Notes under the pieces: model-generated
What the model saw: only the letters and a program-made list of their open reading frames with translations
Database searches by the model: none
Told to the model about the DNA's origin: nothing
Position numbers and translations under genes: made by a program
Assembly: GCF_000190635.1 (NCBI RefSeq)
Contig: NC_015172.1
Coordinates: 1,178,001 to 1,242,000 of the forward strand
DNA: 64,000 nt
Direction of reading: 5' to 3'
Source: Syntrophobotulus glycolicus DSM 8271
GTDB taxonomy: Bacteria > Bacillota > Desulfitobacteriia > Desulfitobacteriales > Syntrophobotulaceae
Shown: positions 52,220-62,056 of the stretch, in pieces
How the letters are laid out: each line of letters begins with the position of its first letter
How positions within the stretch are numbered: the first letter of the stretch is position 1

Positions 52220-54538
52220 TTACCCTGCATTGACCACATTAACGATACTCATTTTAGTCATTTTCTTCGTCGGGAAAATAACCGCAATAAAGGTTGTGAG
52301 GATTACGGCTGAAATGATGACGATGAAAACCGCCAGCGGTGGCTGCCAGAGTTGCCCCCAGTTGGATGTGATCAGAAGTCCGAAAAAGAAACGGTGCAGA
52401 AGCAGCCCCAAAATACCTCCCGCAATACTGCCGGTCACGGCATAGGCGGCGGCTTCAGCCGTAACCATCTTTCTAAGCTGATTACCGGACATACCCACTG
52501 CGCGCATAACGCCATAGTTGCTCATGCGACTGGAAACGCTGGCGTTTACCGTATTTAGAATGTTAATCAGGGCAACCAGTGCAATGACCAGCAAAAACCC
52601 ATAAACGAATACGGCCATAGCGTAGTAGCTTGTGCGGATTTCACTGTTGCTCTGCTGTTTGTCGAGCAGCTGCATTTCCGGCGTGATAAGGCTTCTCACC
52701 TGTTCGGAAATATCCTGATCGACTTGCAGATCAAGAATCGTGTAGTCCGATATCCCGGTTAGCGTGGTAAAGGTGTGTTCAGAGCAAACGATGATCCACC
52801 CGCCATCTTCCGCGTCAAAGGGCACACTGGAGACAATACCGGCGACTTGCAGAGCATGCGGTTTCCCGGCAATATCGAGCGTAATGGTATCGCCAATCTT
52901 CCCATTAAACTCTTCTGCATGGTCATAATCAATCAATACTCCGTTGCCGTTTTGGACGTTTTCGATGCTTCCGGAAACCAGCAGTTCTTTTGCCCACTTA
53001 AATTGCGGTTCATCATATGAAATCAAGGCAGCCCTACCGGGCCCCTGTTTGTCGGTTGCCGGAAGATCAGGGTAAAACATGCGTCCAGCGATATATTTGA
53101 TATGCGGAAGGGTTTTGATATCTTCGACAATAGAACGGTCAATCAAGACGCTATCTTGGGCACCCTGAACAGAGATATCGGGTGCGTAAGGTTTCAGCGG
53201 CTTTAACGCATGGCCCATAAAAGTAATCAATACCGTGAAACTCAAAAATAAGATGATGCTTAGCGCAAAGGAACCAGCGATCAACGTCATACTCTTCTTA
53301 TTTGAAAAAGCGTGGCGAAGTCCCATTGCCGTATCCACATGAAACATCTTTGTGTTTGATGCTCTGTCAAGGCGTTGGTGGTTCGTATCATTGATATTTC
53401 CCGTTACGGCAGCCTGCGGAGATATCCTCGTCGCCCGTTTGGCGGGAGATCTTGAAGCAGGCATGACCACTAAAAAGCCAATTGCGGCACCGGCGGCAAG
53501 ACCGGGCCAGCTGATTTGAAACATCGGCATTTCCGGGAGATACTGGGAGTTCAGCATGTTTAAGGAAAAAATCGCCGTCCATAAGATCACGCATCCGGCC
53601 AATAATCCAAGCGGGATTCCTTTCAGGCAATACTGTAAGCCCTCCAGCCGGATATACCGTTTGATTTGCTTTTTCGTCGCGCCAAGACAACGCAGAAGGC
53701 CGAAAAACTGCGTCCGTTCCAGTATGCTCATGTTAAAGCTGCTGGCGATCATAAACGTGCCGGCCGTCGTGACAAGAATAAACAAAATTCCTGCCATAAG
53801 GTAGACTCCCAGCATCGTGGAGTCTTTGCTTTGTCCCATCAAGCCCAGGAGCATCGTGTTTGGGGCAACTTGGTTCTCGCTCAAAGCATATTCCGCTTTG
53901 ATCTCTGAAAGCGCCCGGTTGATATTCACGCCGCTTTTGAATTGAAGATAATAATATTCCTGAGATAAGCCTGCTGGAAGCGCACGCATACCCTCTGCCG
54001 ACAGCATCAGGCCGTGGGCGTCGCTGCCCTTCAGACTGGAAAAATCGCGATATGTCCCGGTAATCGTAAATTGCCGTATTTCCCCGTTCCTGAAAGCAAC
54101 CTCTATCGCACCCCCGATGGGAATCCCAAATTGCTCAAGTCCTTGCCTGTCGAGCAGCGCCTCCCGTTCAGCAGCCGGATAACGGCCCTCGGTCACGACA
54201 AGGTTCATCTGCCCGGCAAATTCCTCAGTACTGCTTTGGATCAGTAGTCTTTTCCCCTGATAGGTGGTATCTTCGATCAGCCCTAAGAAGCTTGAGGCGT
54301 TTACATCCTTGCGGCTGTTGATTTGCCCGGCGGTGCTGTCCGAGATATCCGTAATAACGGCGTGAAAGTTCCCCCGTTGACGGATATACTCCTTGATTTG
54401 AGCTTTGATGCTCATATCGGCCAGACCAAAGATTGCCGTGACCAGCATCACCGAGATGGCGATACAGACCACAGTGAGCTGATTCTTCTTTCGGTGTGCT
54501 TTGGCATACGCGGAAACAAGACCAAGATAGCTTTTCAT
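52220..54538 (-). CDS. FtsX-family ABC permease, second module
   Basis: 772-residue permease with the same layout as the first module's: one membrane helix near 20-40, an external domain, three helices at ~235-365, another near 420-445, a second external domain, and three helices at ~640-760. GLRHAFSNKKSM and the repeated NYGVMRAVGMSGNQL motif are typical of the FtsX permease core. It overlaps its ATPase gene by 4 bp. Probably protects against or senses an envelope-active compound; the ligand is unknown. Confidence 0.9.
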   Translation of the reverse strand: MKSYLGLVSAYAKAHRKKNQLTVVCIAISVMLVTAIFGLADMSIKAQIKEYIRQRGNFHAVITDISDSTAGQINSRKDVNASSFLGLIEDTTYQGKRLLIQSSTEEFAGQMNLVVTEGRYPAAEREALLDRQGLEQFGIPIGGAIEVAFRNGEIRQFTITGTYRDFSSLKGSDAHGLMLSAEGMRALPAGLSQEYYYLQFKSGVNINRALSEIKAEYALSENQVAPNTMLLGLMGQSKDSTMLGVYLMAGILFILVTTAGTFMIASSFNMSILERTQFFGLLRCLGATKKQIKRYIRLEGLQYCLKGIPLGLLAGCVILWTAIFSLNMLNSQYLPEMPMFQISWPGLAAGAAIGFLVVMPASRSPAKRATRISPQAAVTGNINDTNHQRLDRASNTKMFHVDTAMGLRHAFSNKKSMTLIAGSFALSIILFLSFTVLITFMGHALKPLKPYAPDISVQGAQDSVLIDRSIVEDIKTLPHIKYIAGRMFYPDLPATDKQGPGRAALISYDEPQFKWAKELLVSGSIENVQNGNGVLIDYDHAEEFNGKIGDTITLDIAGKPHALQVAGIVSSVPFDAEDGGWIIVCSEHTFTTLTGISDYTILDLQVDQDISEQVRSLITPEMQLLDKQQSNSEIRTSYYAMAVFVYGFLLVIALVALINILNTVNASVSSRMSNYGVMRAVGMSGNQLRKMVTAEAAAYAVTGSIAGGILGLLLHRFFFGLLITSNWGQLWQPPLAVFIVIISAVILTTFIAVIFPTKKMTKMSIVNVVNAG

Positions 54539-55218
54539 CCGGCATATCCTCCTAAGTCGGTAAGAACACCGTCCGATACCTGCAGCACACGGTCAGCCGC
54601 AGAAGCAAGGCTTCGGTTATGCGTAATCATGATGATTGTCTGTTGATAGCGTTTGGATGCCGTTTTCAGAAGTGCGATCACCTCGCTGCTGTTTTGACTA
54701 TCCAAATTTCCGGTCGGCTCGTCTGCAAGAATCAGCATGGGGCGGGTAATCAGGGCGCGGCCAATCGCTGCGCGCTGCTGCTGCCCGCCGGATAACTGGC
54801 GCGGCAGATGATGCCGTCTGTCTTGGAGAGAAAGCACGGTAAGGATTTCTTCGACATCGGACTGATTCGGCTTCTTGTAGTCGAGTAAAACAGGGAACGT
54901 AATATTCTGCTCGACATTGAGTTCCGGGATCAGGTTGAAGGCCTGAAAGACGAATCCAATGTTCCTGCGGCGGAAGATGGTCAGCTTCTCGTCCGTCATC
55001 CTGAAGATATCGTTGCCATCAATAAGCACCTTGCCGGAGGTAGGGGTATCGAGTGCCCCAATCATATTAAGCAGCGTACTTTTTCCAGAGCCGGATTCCC
55101 CGACAACTGCGATAAATTGGCCTTTGGGAATCGAAAAGCTCACATTTTCTAAGGCGGCAACCGCCGTCTCTCCGGTACCGTAAGTCTTGCAAACGGCCCT
55201 TACCTCTAATAAATTCAT
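54535..55218 (-). CDS. ABC ATPase of the second module
   Basis: 227 residues of the MacB/LolD class: Walker [11 protein letters not shown]-loop [11 protein letters not shown], signature [15 protein letters not shown] (alanine and glycine replace the usual VAIAR), Walker [14 protein letters not shown]-loop MITHNRS. ATG with GAGGTGAT upstream. It follows the kinase gene by 45 bp, with no room for a separate promoter like that of the first module, so the whole set is probably one transcript. Confidence 0.93.
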   Translation of the reverse strand: MNLLEVRAVCKTYGTGETAVAALENVSFSIPKGQFIAVVGESGSGKSTLLNMIGALDTPTSGKVLIDGNDIFRMTDEKLTIFRRRNIGFVFQAFNLIPELNVEQNITFPVLLDYKKPNQSDVEEILTVLSLQDRRHHLPRQLSGGQQQRAAIGRALITRPMLILADEPTGNLDSQNSSEVIALLKTASKRYQQTIIMITHNRSLASAADRVLQVSDGVLTDLGGYAG

Positions 55219-55263
55219 CCCGTATCACCTCTGTAAAGGCAGGTTAACATCTGTTTCTTACTC

Positions 55264-56316
55264 TCACATGAATTTTGGCTTACAGTCTTGTAAGGGAAGG
55301 AAGCTCATCACAAAGGCACTTCCTTTGCCTAAAGCGCTATCTGCCGTAATGCTGCCGCCGTGCGCCTCCACAATTGCCTTGGCAAGCGGCAGGCCAAGGC
55401 CAATACCTTGTGTATCCTTGAAAAAGCGGCTGCGATAAAACCGTTTAAAGATGTGGTGGATATCTTCGGGGTGAATCCCACTTCCATTATCCCTTACGGT
55501 TATCTGGGTGATCGCCGGGAGCCCTTTCCACTCAATAACGATCTGGCCGCCCGTATCCGTATGGTCAAGGGCGTTTTTCACGATATTGCTGATGGCTTCT
55601 GTCAACCAGACTCTGTCACAAAAAAGCCCGATATGATCTGGCCCTGACAGGATGATTGTTTTTTGCTCCCCACCCGCGCGGAATGCAAAATGCCGGCGGA
55701 TGTCCTTGGCCATATCGGCGATGTTTTCAGATGATCTCTCGATGATGATCGAGCCGGCGTCCAGCCTTGTAATTTTCAAGAGGTTCTGAACAAGCGTTTC
55801 TATCCTTGCGATTTCTTTTTCCGATTTTGCGGCAAATTCCCGCATGCCGGCCATATCCTCGGTGTCGTCTTGTAAAAGCCCGTTGTAGATATTGAGCGCG
55901 GCGAGAGGGGTCTTTAGCTGGTGGGAAATATCTGAGATGGTATCCTTCAAAAACTCTTTTGTTTTCTGTTCCTTTGAGGCATGAGCGTCGAGTGCCGTAG
56001 CCAGGGTATTTACCGCGTGAAAGAGCTTATACAGGCTGCCCTCCCGGTCACACTCGATCCGGGCATCTCTGTCCCCTGAAAGATATAAACTGAGTTGAGA
56101 TACGGCATCTTCCATAATTTGATTTTGCTTTCGAAAATACAGAAAGCAGACGCCCAGTAGGCCCAAAGCGGCCAGAAAGGAAAGCAGGAGAAGAATGGGG
56201 TTCAGTACGCCGTAAAAGAACCATATTGTAAATTGGTGCAGGAAGAGAAAACCGCCCAAGATGAAGGACAGGAGAAGAAAGAATGTTTTGATATCCTGAT
56301 TGGTGAAAATTTTCAT
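55264..56316 (-). CDS. Sensor histidine kinase of the second module
   Basis: 350 residues. Two membrane helices close together (~10-30 and 37-60) with almost no loop, an intramembrane-sensing arrangement; then a HAMP-like linker, H box TISDISHQLKTPLAA (H132), N box ISNIVKNALDH, G1 DNGSGIH and G2 GIGLGLPLAKAI. ATG with GAGGTGG upstream. It lies 10 bp after the response regulator gene and likely receives its signal from the adjacent ABC transporter. Confidence 0.93.
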   Translation of the reverse strand: MKIFTNQDIKTFFLLLSFILGGFLFLHQFTIWFFYGVLNPILLLLSFLAALGLLGVCFLYFRKQNQIMEDAVSQLSLYLSGDRDARIECDREGSLYKLFHAVNTLATALDAHASKEQKTKEFLKDTISDISHQLKTPLAALNIYNGLLQDDTEDMAGMREFAAKSEKEIARIETLVQNLLKITRLDAGSIIIERSSENIADMAKDIRRHFAFRAGGEQKTIILSGPDHIGLFCDRVWLTEAISNIVKNALDHTDTGGQIVIEWKGLPAITQITVRDNGSGIHPEDIHHIFKRFYRSRFFKDTQGIGLGLPLAKAIVEAHGGSITADSALGKGSAFVMSFLPLQDCKPKFM

Positions 56317-56325
56317 TGCGCCACC

Positions 56326-57012
56326 TCAACTTACGACAGTCCATTTATAGCCCATGCCTCTGATGGTCAAGAGCATTTGCGGATGAGCGGGATTATTTTC
56401 TATCTTCAGGCGCAGCCTGTGAATATACACGGCCAGCGTATTATCGTCAACATAGTTCCCGTCTCCGTCCCAGAGCTTATCTAAGATTTTCGCTTTGGAA
56501 AGGATCCTATTGGGGTTTTGCATGAGCAGACAAAGCAATCGGTATTCTGCTGTCGTTAAGGCCAAAGGCCGCCCGGCTTTATAGACTTGTCCCTGCAATA
56601 ACAGCACCTTGATTCCATTGGAGCTGATTTCCGTATCGGTCTCTCCAAAATTTTTTGCCCGCCGGAGCAAGGCGTTCATTCTGGAGATCAGCACACCTAA
56701 CCGGAAAGGCTTTGTCAGATAATCGTCCCCGCCAAGATCAAGGCCCTTGACGATGTTGATTTCTTCATCTGAGGCGGTTAAAAAGATGATGGGGACGTTA
56801 GAAACCTGACGCACTTTTTGACAGATCTCAAAACCGGAGCCATCGGGCAAGGATAAGTCCAGAATCAGCAAATCGTATTTTCCCTCCAGCCAAATGGTGC
56901 CGGCCTCTTTTATGGTTCGGGCAATATCCAATCCGAAGCCCTGCCTTTTCAGGGAATAGGAAAGCCCGTCAAGCAGGCTTAAATCATCTTCAAGCAGTAG
57001 TATCCTGTTCAT
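56326..57012 (-). CDS. OmpR-type response regulator of the second module
   Basis: 228 residues: receiver (acidic EDD at 8-10, phospho-acceptor D52, conserved T and K) and winged helix (~130-228) ending MLLTIRGMGYKWTVVS. ATG at 57012 with GGAGG 6-7 nt upstream; an in-frame ATG eight codons earlier overlaps the binding site. First gene of the regulator-kinase-ATPase-permease operon. Confidence 0.94.
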   Translation of the reverse strand: MNRILLLEDDLSLLDGLSYSLKRQGFGLDIARTIKEAGTIWLEGKYDLLILDLSLPDGSGFEICQKVRQVSNVPIIFLTASDEEINIVKGLDLGGDDYLTKPFRLGVLISRMNALLRRAKNFGETDTEISSNGIKVLLLQGQVYKAGRPLALTTAEYRLLCLLMQNPNRILSKAKILDKLWDGDGNYVDDNTLAVYIHRLRLKIENNPAHPQMLLTIRGMGYKWTVVS

Positions 57013-57459
57013 TTTTCCCCTCCTTTTTCCGTCCATCTTTAGGTTTTTTCACACCAGCCGCAACGGGCGACAGACTGCCTTTTTCATCCCTCCCGGTATT
57101 CACCCGGCGAAACAGGAGGAGTGGACCGCTGGCAGGCACGCGATGCCGGGCCTCCGCGTTTGACCTGTTTGTATTATTCTATTTCCAGATACCGCAGAAT
57201 GCAAGAAGGCGATGGAGCGGCGGCCTGCAGTCTTTTTACAAGCTTGCTGACCGGCAAACTTTTGAGAATAAGATAAAAAACCCCTGGGGAATCAGTTCCG
57301 ACAGGGGCTTTTTGCAGAGTCTTATTTTGATAGAGCACGATTTCCTTTGCCGGGGAATCCAGTTTGGCAAGAGGGGCGGATAATTCGCCCGGCAACAAGC
57401 GTTTTGTCTATCGATACACCGGGATAGACAGCGGGGGCTTGCGGAACCCCGCCTCGATT
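57013..57459. other. Intergenic region with an unassigned open frame
   Basis: The - strand frame stays open from the stop of the YbtPQ-like ABC gene to 57174 (90 codons, including KRLLPGELSAPLAKLDSPAK and KEIVLYQNKTLQKAPVG), with a TTG at 57398 but no ribosome binding site, and a terminator sits inside it. Probably not a gene. Upstream (57040-57170) no promoter was recognised for the response regulator. Confidence 0.4.
57275..57313 (-). terminator. Terminator of the YbtPQ-like ABC operon
   Basis: On the - strand GCCCCTG / CAGGGG, loop of about 15 nt, then TTTTTTATC; a TTTTT on the other side makes it usable in both directions. Confidence 0.75.
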
Positions 57460-59292
57460 TTACACCGTGGCCGTGATCTGCCAGCTGGCGGCCCGGCTCT
57501 GTTCCGCCCACAGCCGGGCGTACAGGCCGTTTTGACGCAGGAGCTCCTCATGCCCCCCTCTTTCCTTGACCGCGCCGTTTTCCAGGACGATGATCTGATC
57601 GGCGCTGCAGATGGAGTGCAGGCGGTGGGCGATGACGATCACGGTTTTTTCCGCCACCAGGGCGCTGATGGCCTGCTGGATCAGGACCTCATTTTCCGGG
57701 TCCAGGGAGGCTGTGGCCTCGTCCAGCAGGACGATGGGGGCGTTTTTCAGGAGGGCGCGGGCGATGGAGATCCGCTGCTTTTCCCCGCCGGAAAGGGTGG
57801 AGCCTCCTTCCCCGACAACGGTCTGATAGCCGTCCGGCAGGACGGAGATAAAGTCATGGCAGGCTGCTGTGCGGGCGGCCTCCATGATTTCCGCCATGCT
57901 CGCGTCCGGCTTGCCCATGCGGATATTGGCTTCAATGGTGTCGTGGAACAAATACACATCCTGAAAGACCATGCTGATCCGGGAGAGCAGGGTATCGGAG
58001 GTCATCTCCCTGACGGAGACCCCGCCCAGGGTGATCTCTCCGCTGTCCGCGTCCCAAAAGCGGGCGGCCAGCCGGGTGATGGTGGATTTTCCGGAGCCGG
58101 AAGGACCGACCAGGGCCGTGATGCTCTTGGCGGGGAAACGCAGGGAGATCTGGTGCAGTACCTCCTGGCTGCCGTAGGAAAAGGATACCTTTTGAAAGGC
58201 AATATCCATATTTGACCCAGCGGCATCAGGGGCGGCTGCGGCCTTAGGGTCGGGAGCCGCTCCCGCTGCCGCTTCCGAGGGGGCATCCGCCGCGGTCTTG
58301 GGCTGCGGCTCCGGCAGCGGCTGTTCGTTCCGGAGCTCCCGGATGCGCGCCGCCGAGCGGTTGGTGCGGGCAAAATCGGCGATAAAGCCGAAAAGAATCA
58401 TCACCGGCTCGTAGATGTTCAGGGAAAGCAGGAGAAAGACGATAGAGGTAAACGGCGCCAGCTCTCCCCCGGTCAGAAGCCAGGCTCCCGCCAGCATCAC
58501 CGCGCCGATGCCGCAGCTGAGCACAAAGCGCCCGATCATGCCCACGGGAGCCGCTGCCAGCTCCAGCCCCACCGAATGCCGGTGCTGCCTGGCAAAGGAG
58601 CTTTTCAGGGCGGCAAAGCGTTCCCCCGCCAGGTTGAAGGCCTTGAGGGTCTGGATGCCGCCCACGTATTCCAGAATTCCGGAGGCGGCGGCTTGCTGGG
58701 CGGCCAGGAGCTGGCGGCTGATCCGGCCCATTCTGCGGTAACTGAGAAAGGCGAAGGGCAGGGCCAGCGGAATCGCCAGAACCACCGCCAGCATCATCCG
58801 CCAGTCAAAGGCGGACAGGACGGCCACCGCCAGGGCCAGGCGCACCAGGATGACCGAAACCTGGGGGATGAGCGCCGAAGCCAGGTTTTCTACCTCGGTG
58901 TAGTCCCGCAGCAAGACCGTGGAGAGATCCCCCGCGTCCCGCCGCCCGAAAAAGCCCATGGGCAAGCGCCTCAAATGCTCGCCCATGGCCAGACGGGCGT
59001 TTTTGGTGGTGCCGGCAAAGCCGACACAGATGTCGATATAGGTTTTGCGGCGGATGAAATAGTAGACCACGGTCTGGGCCAGCAGTACGCCGCACAGAAG
59101 CCAAAGCCGGTTCAGGGGCGGCGCGGCGCCCGGCTCCGCCAGGGGGATCAGGAGCAGATAGACGGCCAAGAGCATCACCGCGTAGGGCAGCGATACCACA
59201 AAGCTGTCCAGAAAGTTCCAGAGAGTCAGCTTGAGAAATTTTTTGGTTTCGCCAAACGTAATGGTGTGGAACCAGGTTGCAAAATCATTCAT
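57460..59292 (-). CDS. ABC transporter half, permease-ATPase (YbtQ-like)
   Basis: 610 residues: six membrane helices in the first ~310, then an ATPase domain with Walker A GPSGSGKST, signature LSGGEKQRISIARAL, Walker B IVLLDEATASLDPENE. Between the two is a proline/alanine-rich linker (~325-360). It overlaps the partner gene by 4 bp and forms a heterodimer with it. The pair resembles YbtP/YbtQ and IrtAB, exporter-fold transporters that import siderophores, but drug or peptide export is possible. The shared AAGTTAG operator with araC-feoABC supports an iron role. Confidence 0.9.
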   Translation of the reverse strand: MNDFATWFHTITFGETKKFLKLTLWNFLDSFVVSLPYAVMLLAVYLLLIPLAEPGAAPPLNRLWLLCGVLLAQTVVYYFIRRKTYIDICVGFAGTTKNARLAMGEHLRRLPMGFFGRRDAGDLSTVLLRDYTEVENLASALIPQVSVILVRLALAVAVLSAFDWRMMLAVVLAIPLALPFAFLSYRRMGRISRQLLAAQQAAASGILEYVGGIQTLKAFNLAGERFAALKSSFARQHRHSVGLELAAAPVGMIGRFVLSCGIGAVMLAGAWLLTGGELAPFTSIVFLLLSLNIYEPVMILFGFIADFARTNRSAARIRELRNEQPLPEPQPKTAADAPSEAAAGAAPDPKAAAAPDAAGSNMDIAFQKVSFSYGSQEVLHQISLRFPAKSITALVGPSGSGKSTITRLAARFWDADSGEITLGGVSVREMTSDTLLSRISMVFQDVYLFHDTIEANIRMGKPDASMAEIMEAARTAACHDFISVLPDGYQTVVGEGGSTLSGGEKQRISIARALLKNAPIVLLDEATASLDPENEVLIQQAISALVAEKTVIVIAHRLHSICSADQIIVLENGAVKERGGHEELLRQNGLYARLWAEQSRAASWQITATV

Positions 59293-61100
59293 CCCGGCAG
59301 TTCTCCTTTCCGGATCGTCCAGCGGTCCCGCCGGGCGTTGGCGGCAATCATGCCGCCGTAGGGCGGGCAGTCCCGCAGCAGCTCGGCATGGGTCCCCGCG
59401 CCCAGCAGCTTTCCGTCTGCCAGCACCAGGATCTGGTCGGCGTTTTCCACCGTCCGCAGCCGGTGGGCAATCATCAGGACGGTTTTGCGGCGGGCCAGCC
59501 GGGCGAAGGCCTGCTGGATTTTCGCCTCGTTTTCCGCGTCGGCGTAAGCCGTGGCCTCGTCCAGAAGGACAATGGGCGTGTCCCTGAGAAAAACCCGGGC
59601 GATGGCTAGCCGCTGTTTTTCCCCGCCGGAGAGGGAAGAGTTCTCCCCGCCGATCACCGTATCATAGCCCTGGGGAAGGGCCATAATGACCTCGTGGATT
59701 CCGGCGTTTTGGGCCGCTGCCACCACCGCTTCCCGCCCGGCCGCCCGGTTGCCCATGCGGATGTTGTTTTCTGCCGTATCCCGGAACAGGAAGGAGTCCT
59801 GAAAGACATAAGACACCAGATTCATCAGGCGGGAGGGCGGGATTTCCCGGATGTCCACCCCCCCTATGCGGATCAGGCCCTGCTGCGGCTCGTAAAAGCG
59901 CAGGAGCAGCTGGGCCAGCGTGGATTTTCCGCCGCCCGAGGGGCCGACAATGCCGGTGACCGTTCCCGGGGCCAGCCGGAAGGAGATGTCCCGCAGCGCC
60001 TGGGGGCCTTCTTCCGTATAAGCGAAAGATACCCCCTCAAAAGCGATGTCATAGACAGCCGGATTTCCGCTGCCCGTCGCGGCCGGCTCCGGCTGCCGGA
60101 GAATCCGGTCGATGCGTTTGACGCCCTCCGTAATGCGCCCGCTGTGCACCACCATCTGCATCATGTTTTCCAGCGGTTCCTTCAGGCCGCCCCCGACCAG
60201 AAAAAACAGCAGGAGCAGGGGCAGGAAATCCAGATAGGAGGCGGCGGTCGGGAGCAAAAGCAGGCCGGCCGGAAGCAGGAACAGGAGCTGGGCCCCGAAA
60301 AAAGCGTAATAGGCCCCCATGCCCGGCGCGAAGTGGCAGGCCGTCCGCTCCACAGCGCCCACATAGGCGGAAACATCCCGCTCGTAGCGCTGAAAGGCGC
60401 TTAAGGTCCGGTTGAATATTTTGATGACCGGCATCCCGTGGATATACTCCACAATGGTGCCTTCCATCTTTTCTTTGGTGTTGTGCATATCCACCTGGGT
60501 CTGGGCGCCCCGCGGGTTTTTCAGCCCGCCGGCCAGCAGGGAGACGGAAACGGCGATCGGCGCCAGTGTGACCAGGGCCAGCCGCCAGTCCAGGAGAAAA
60601 AGGTAAAGCAGGGTAAAGAGCGGGGTGGCGATGGCCGCCGCGATATCGGCGAGATGGTGGGCGAGGAAAACCTCGATCTGCTCCACATCATCCGTGAGCA
60701 CTTTCTTGATCGCGCCCTGGGTGGTGCCGGTAAAATAACCGGAAGGAATCCGCCCCAGCTTCTCCATCAGCTGCAAGCGCAGGGCATAGAGAATGTCGTA
60801 AGCGGCCCCGTGGGCCAGGGCCGAGGAAGCAAAAGCGCAGACCCCGTAAACCAGGGCGGCGGCAAAGGTATAGCCGGCCAGTGTGTAGAGGACCGCGGGG
60901 TCGATGGCCGCGGTCAGGGTATAGTGGGCGAGCAGTTCCCGGATCACTCCGTAAATGGTGAAAAAGGGAACAAGGCGGGCCGCCGAAGAGACGACCGCCA
61001 GCAGGCAGGCGACGAGGAGCTTGGCCTTTTTGGGTCCGGCCAGCTCCAGGATCCGGGCAAGGCCTGTTTTTTCTCGGGGCATTTTGCGGGTTCTTGCCAT
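59289..61100 (-). CDS. ABC transporter half, permease-ATPase (YbtP-like)
   Basis: 603 residues: six membrane helices (~30-310) and an ATPase domain with Walker A GPSGGGKST, signature LSGGEKQRLAIARVF and Walker B IVLLDEATAYADAENE. The tyrosine/phenylalanine-A-D form (TAYADAENE) is shared with YbtPQ/IrtAB-type transporters. ATG with AAGGAG 7 nt upstream, 29 bp after the AAGTTAG operator. First gene of the operon; the TetR gene upstream is separated by its own terminator. Confidence 0.9.
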   Translation of the reverse strand: MARTRKMPREKTGLARILELAGPKKAKLLVACLLAVVSSAARLVPFFTIYGVIRELLAHYTLTAAIDPAVLYTLAGYTFAAALVYGVCAFASSALAHGAAYDILYALRLQLMEKLGRIPSGYFTGTTQGAIKKVLTDDVEQIEVFLAHHLADIAAAIATPLFTLLYLFLLDWRLALVTLAPIAVSVSLLAGGLKNPRGAQTQVDMHNTKEKMEGTIVEYIHGMPVIKIFNRTLSAFQRYERDVSAYVGAVERTACHFAPGMGAYYAFFGAQLLFLLPAGLLLLPTAASYLDFLPLLLLFFLVGGGLKEPLENMMQMVVHSGRITEGVKRIDRILRQPEPAATGSGNPAVYDIAFEGVSFAYTEEGPQALRDISFRLAPGTVTGIVGPSGGGKSTLAQLLLRFYEPQQGLIRIGGVDIREIPPSRLMNLVSYVFQDSFLFRDTAENNIRMGNRAAGREAVVAAAQNAGIHEVIMALPQGYDTVIGGENSSLSGGEKQRLAIARVFLRDTPIVLLDEATAYADAENEAKIQQAFARLARRKTVLMIAHRLRTVENADQILVLADGKLLGAGTHAELLRDCPPYGGMIAANARRDRWTIRKGELPG

Positions 61101-61128
61101 GGTGGTTCTCCTTTCAGAAGAGAAAGTT

Positions 61129-61150
61129 AAAGTTAGGATATTCTAACTTT
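61129..61150. promoter_or_regulatory. AAGTTAG-N6-CTAACTT operator, ABC pair copy
   Basis: AAAGTTAG, spacer GATATT, CTAACTTT (perfect 8 bp arms), between the TetR terminator and the start of the YbtP-like gene. Confidence 0.75.
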
Positions 61151-61156
61151 GGCGGG

Positions 61157-61180
61157 CAAAAAAAACGCTTCAGGCGTTTT
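61157..61180 (-). terminator. Terminator of the TetR gene
   Basis: On the - strand AAAACGC-CTGAA-GCGTTTT followed by TTTT; the tetR stop codon lies inside the loop side of the hairpin. Confidence 0.75.
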
Positions 61181-61763
61181 CCGTAAAAATACAGCTGAAC
61201 AAAAGGTCGTAGATGCGGTCCAGAGTCCGGGCCAGGGCGCCGGGGTGCAGGGCATCCTGGTTCAGCATGGCCAGGGCCATGATTTTGATCAGGTTGGCCG
61301 CGAGGGGAAAGTCCACATCCGGGCGGACGCCCTCCATATGGGTGAACAGGCCGCGCATGACCACGGCTTCCGCCTGCGGGTCGATCCGGAATTCCGGCGG
61401 CAGGGCGGCTTTGAGCCTGGCCTCGTCCTCGGCGGTCAGGTATTGGTAAATGCTGTTCTCGCTGAAAATGATTTTTCTGAGAAAGGCCTTCGCCTCCGGC
61501 GTTGTCATCTTTTCCCGGCCGTCCAGGGTATCCATGAAAAACTGCTTGGCCCGGTCCCGCTGGTATTGGATAATCTCGTAGACGAACATCTCCTTGGACG
61601 GGAAAAAGTTATAAAAGGTACTTTTGCCCAGCCCGACGGCTCTGGTCACCTTTTCCACGGAAGCATGGGTCATCCCGTGCTCCCTGATCAGGGCAAGCCC
61701 CGCCTCCAGCATTTTGATCCGGGCTTCCTCCCGTTCCTTTAGGGCAAAAATCTTGGGCGACAT
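61170..61763 (-). CDS. TetR-family regulator upstream of the YbtPQ-like pair
   Basis: 197 residues. HTH: EEARIKMLEAGLALIREHGMTHASVEKVTRAVGLGKSTFYNFFPSKEMFVYEII, then a helical ligand domain. It precedes the ABC pair on the same strand, ends in its own terminator, and the AAGTTAG operator lies between. It could be the local repressor, but the same operator beside another TetR at 32 kb suggests either that both TetRs share specificity or that a third protein binds. Confidence 0.9.
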   Translation of the reverse strand: MSPKIFALKEREEARIKMLEAGLALIREHGMTHASVEKVTRAVGLGKSTFYNFFPSKEMFVYEIIQYQRDRAKQFFMDTLDGREKMTTPEAKAFLRKIIFSENSIYQYLTAEDEARLKAALPPEFRIDPQAEAVVMRGLFTHMEGVRPDVDFPLAANLIKIMALAMLNQDALHPGALARTLDRIYDLLFSCIFTENA

Positions 61764-62056
61764 CAGCAGATCCTCCGTTAAGAAAGTATAAGATGAAAAG
61801 ACGATGATGAGAAAAATAAGCGACGATTATTTTAATAATGGTCGCTTTAAATATATCGCGGATTTTTCACGTTGTCAATCAGGAGTGAGCGGGAAGAGAA
61901 AAGAGGCACCAATCAAACAAGCAACGATACAGATTTGTCCCGTTGAACCGCCTGCGCGCCGATTCTGTGACATTTAGGCCATGTTTACCTGAATTTCCTG
62001 CTCAATCCGTCTTTCCGATTCGATTCCGGACAGGCAGCCAACCAACTGGAGTAAAC
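61764..62056. other. AT-rich spacer between divergent TetR genes
   Basis: No gene or strong hairpin recognised before the 40 bp palindrome. AT-rich sequence at 61785-61880 may carry the promoter of the - strand TetR gene. Confidence 0.35.

Noticed and set aside
57174-57398. Small gene after the YbtPQ-like ABC operon
   Set aside because: Protein-like in places, but no ribosome binding site and an intrinsic terminator lies inside it.
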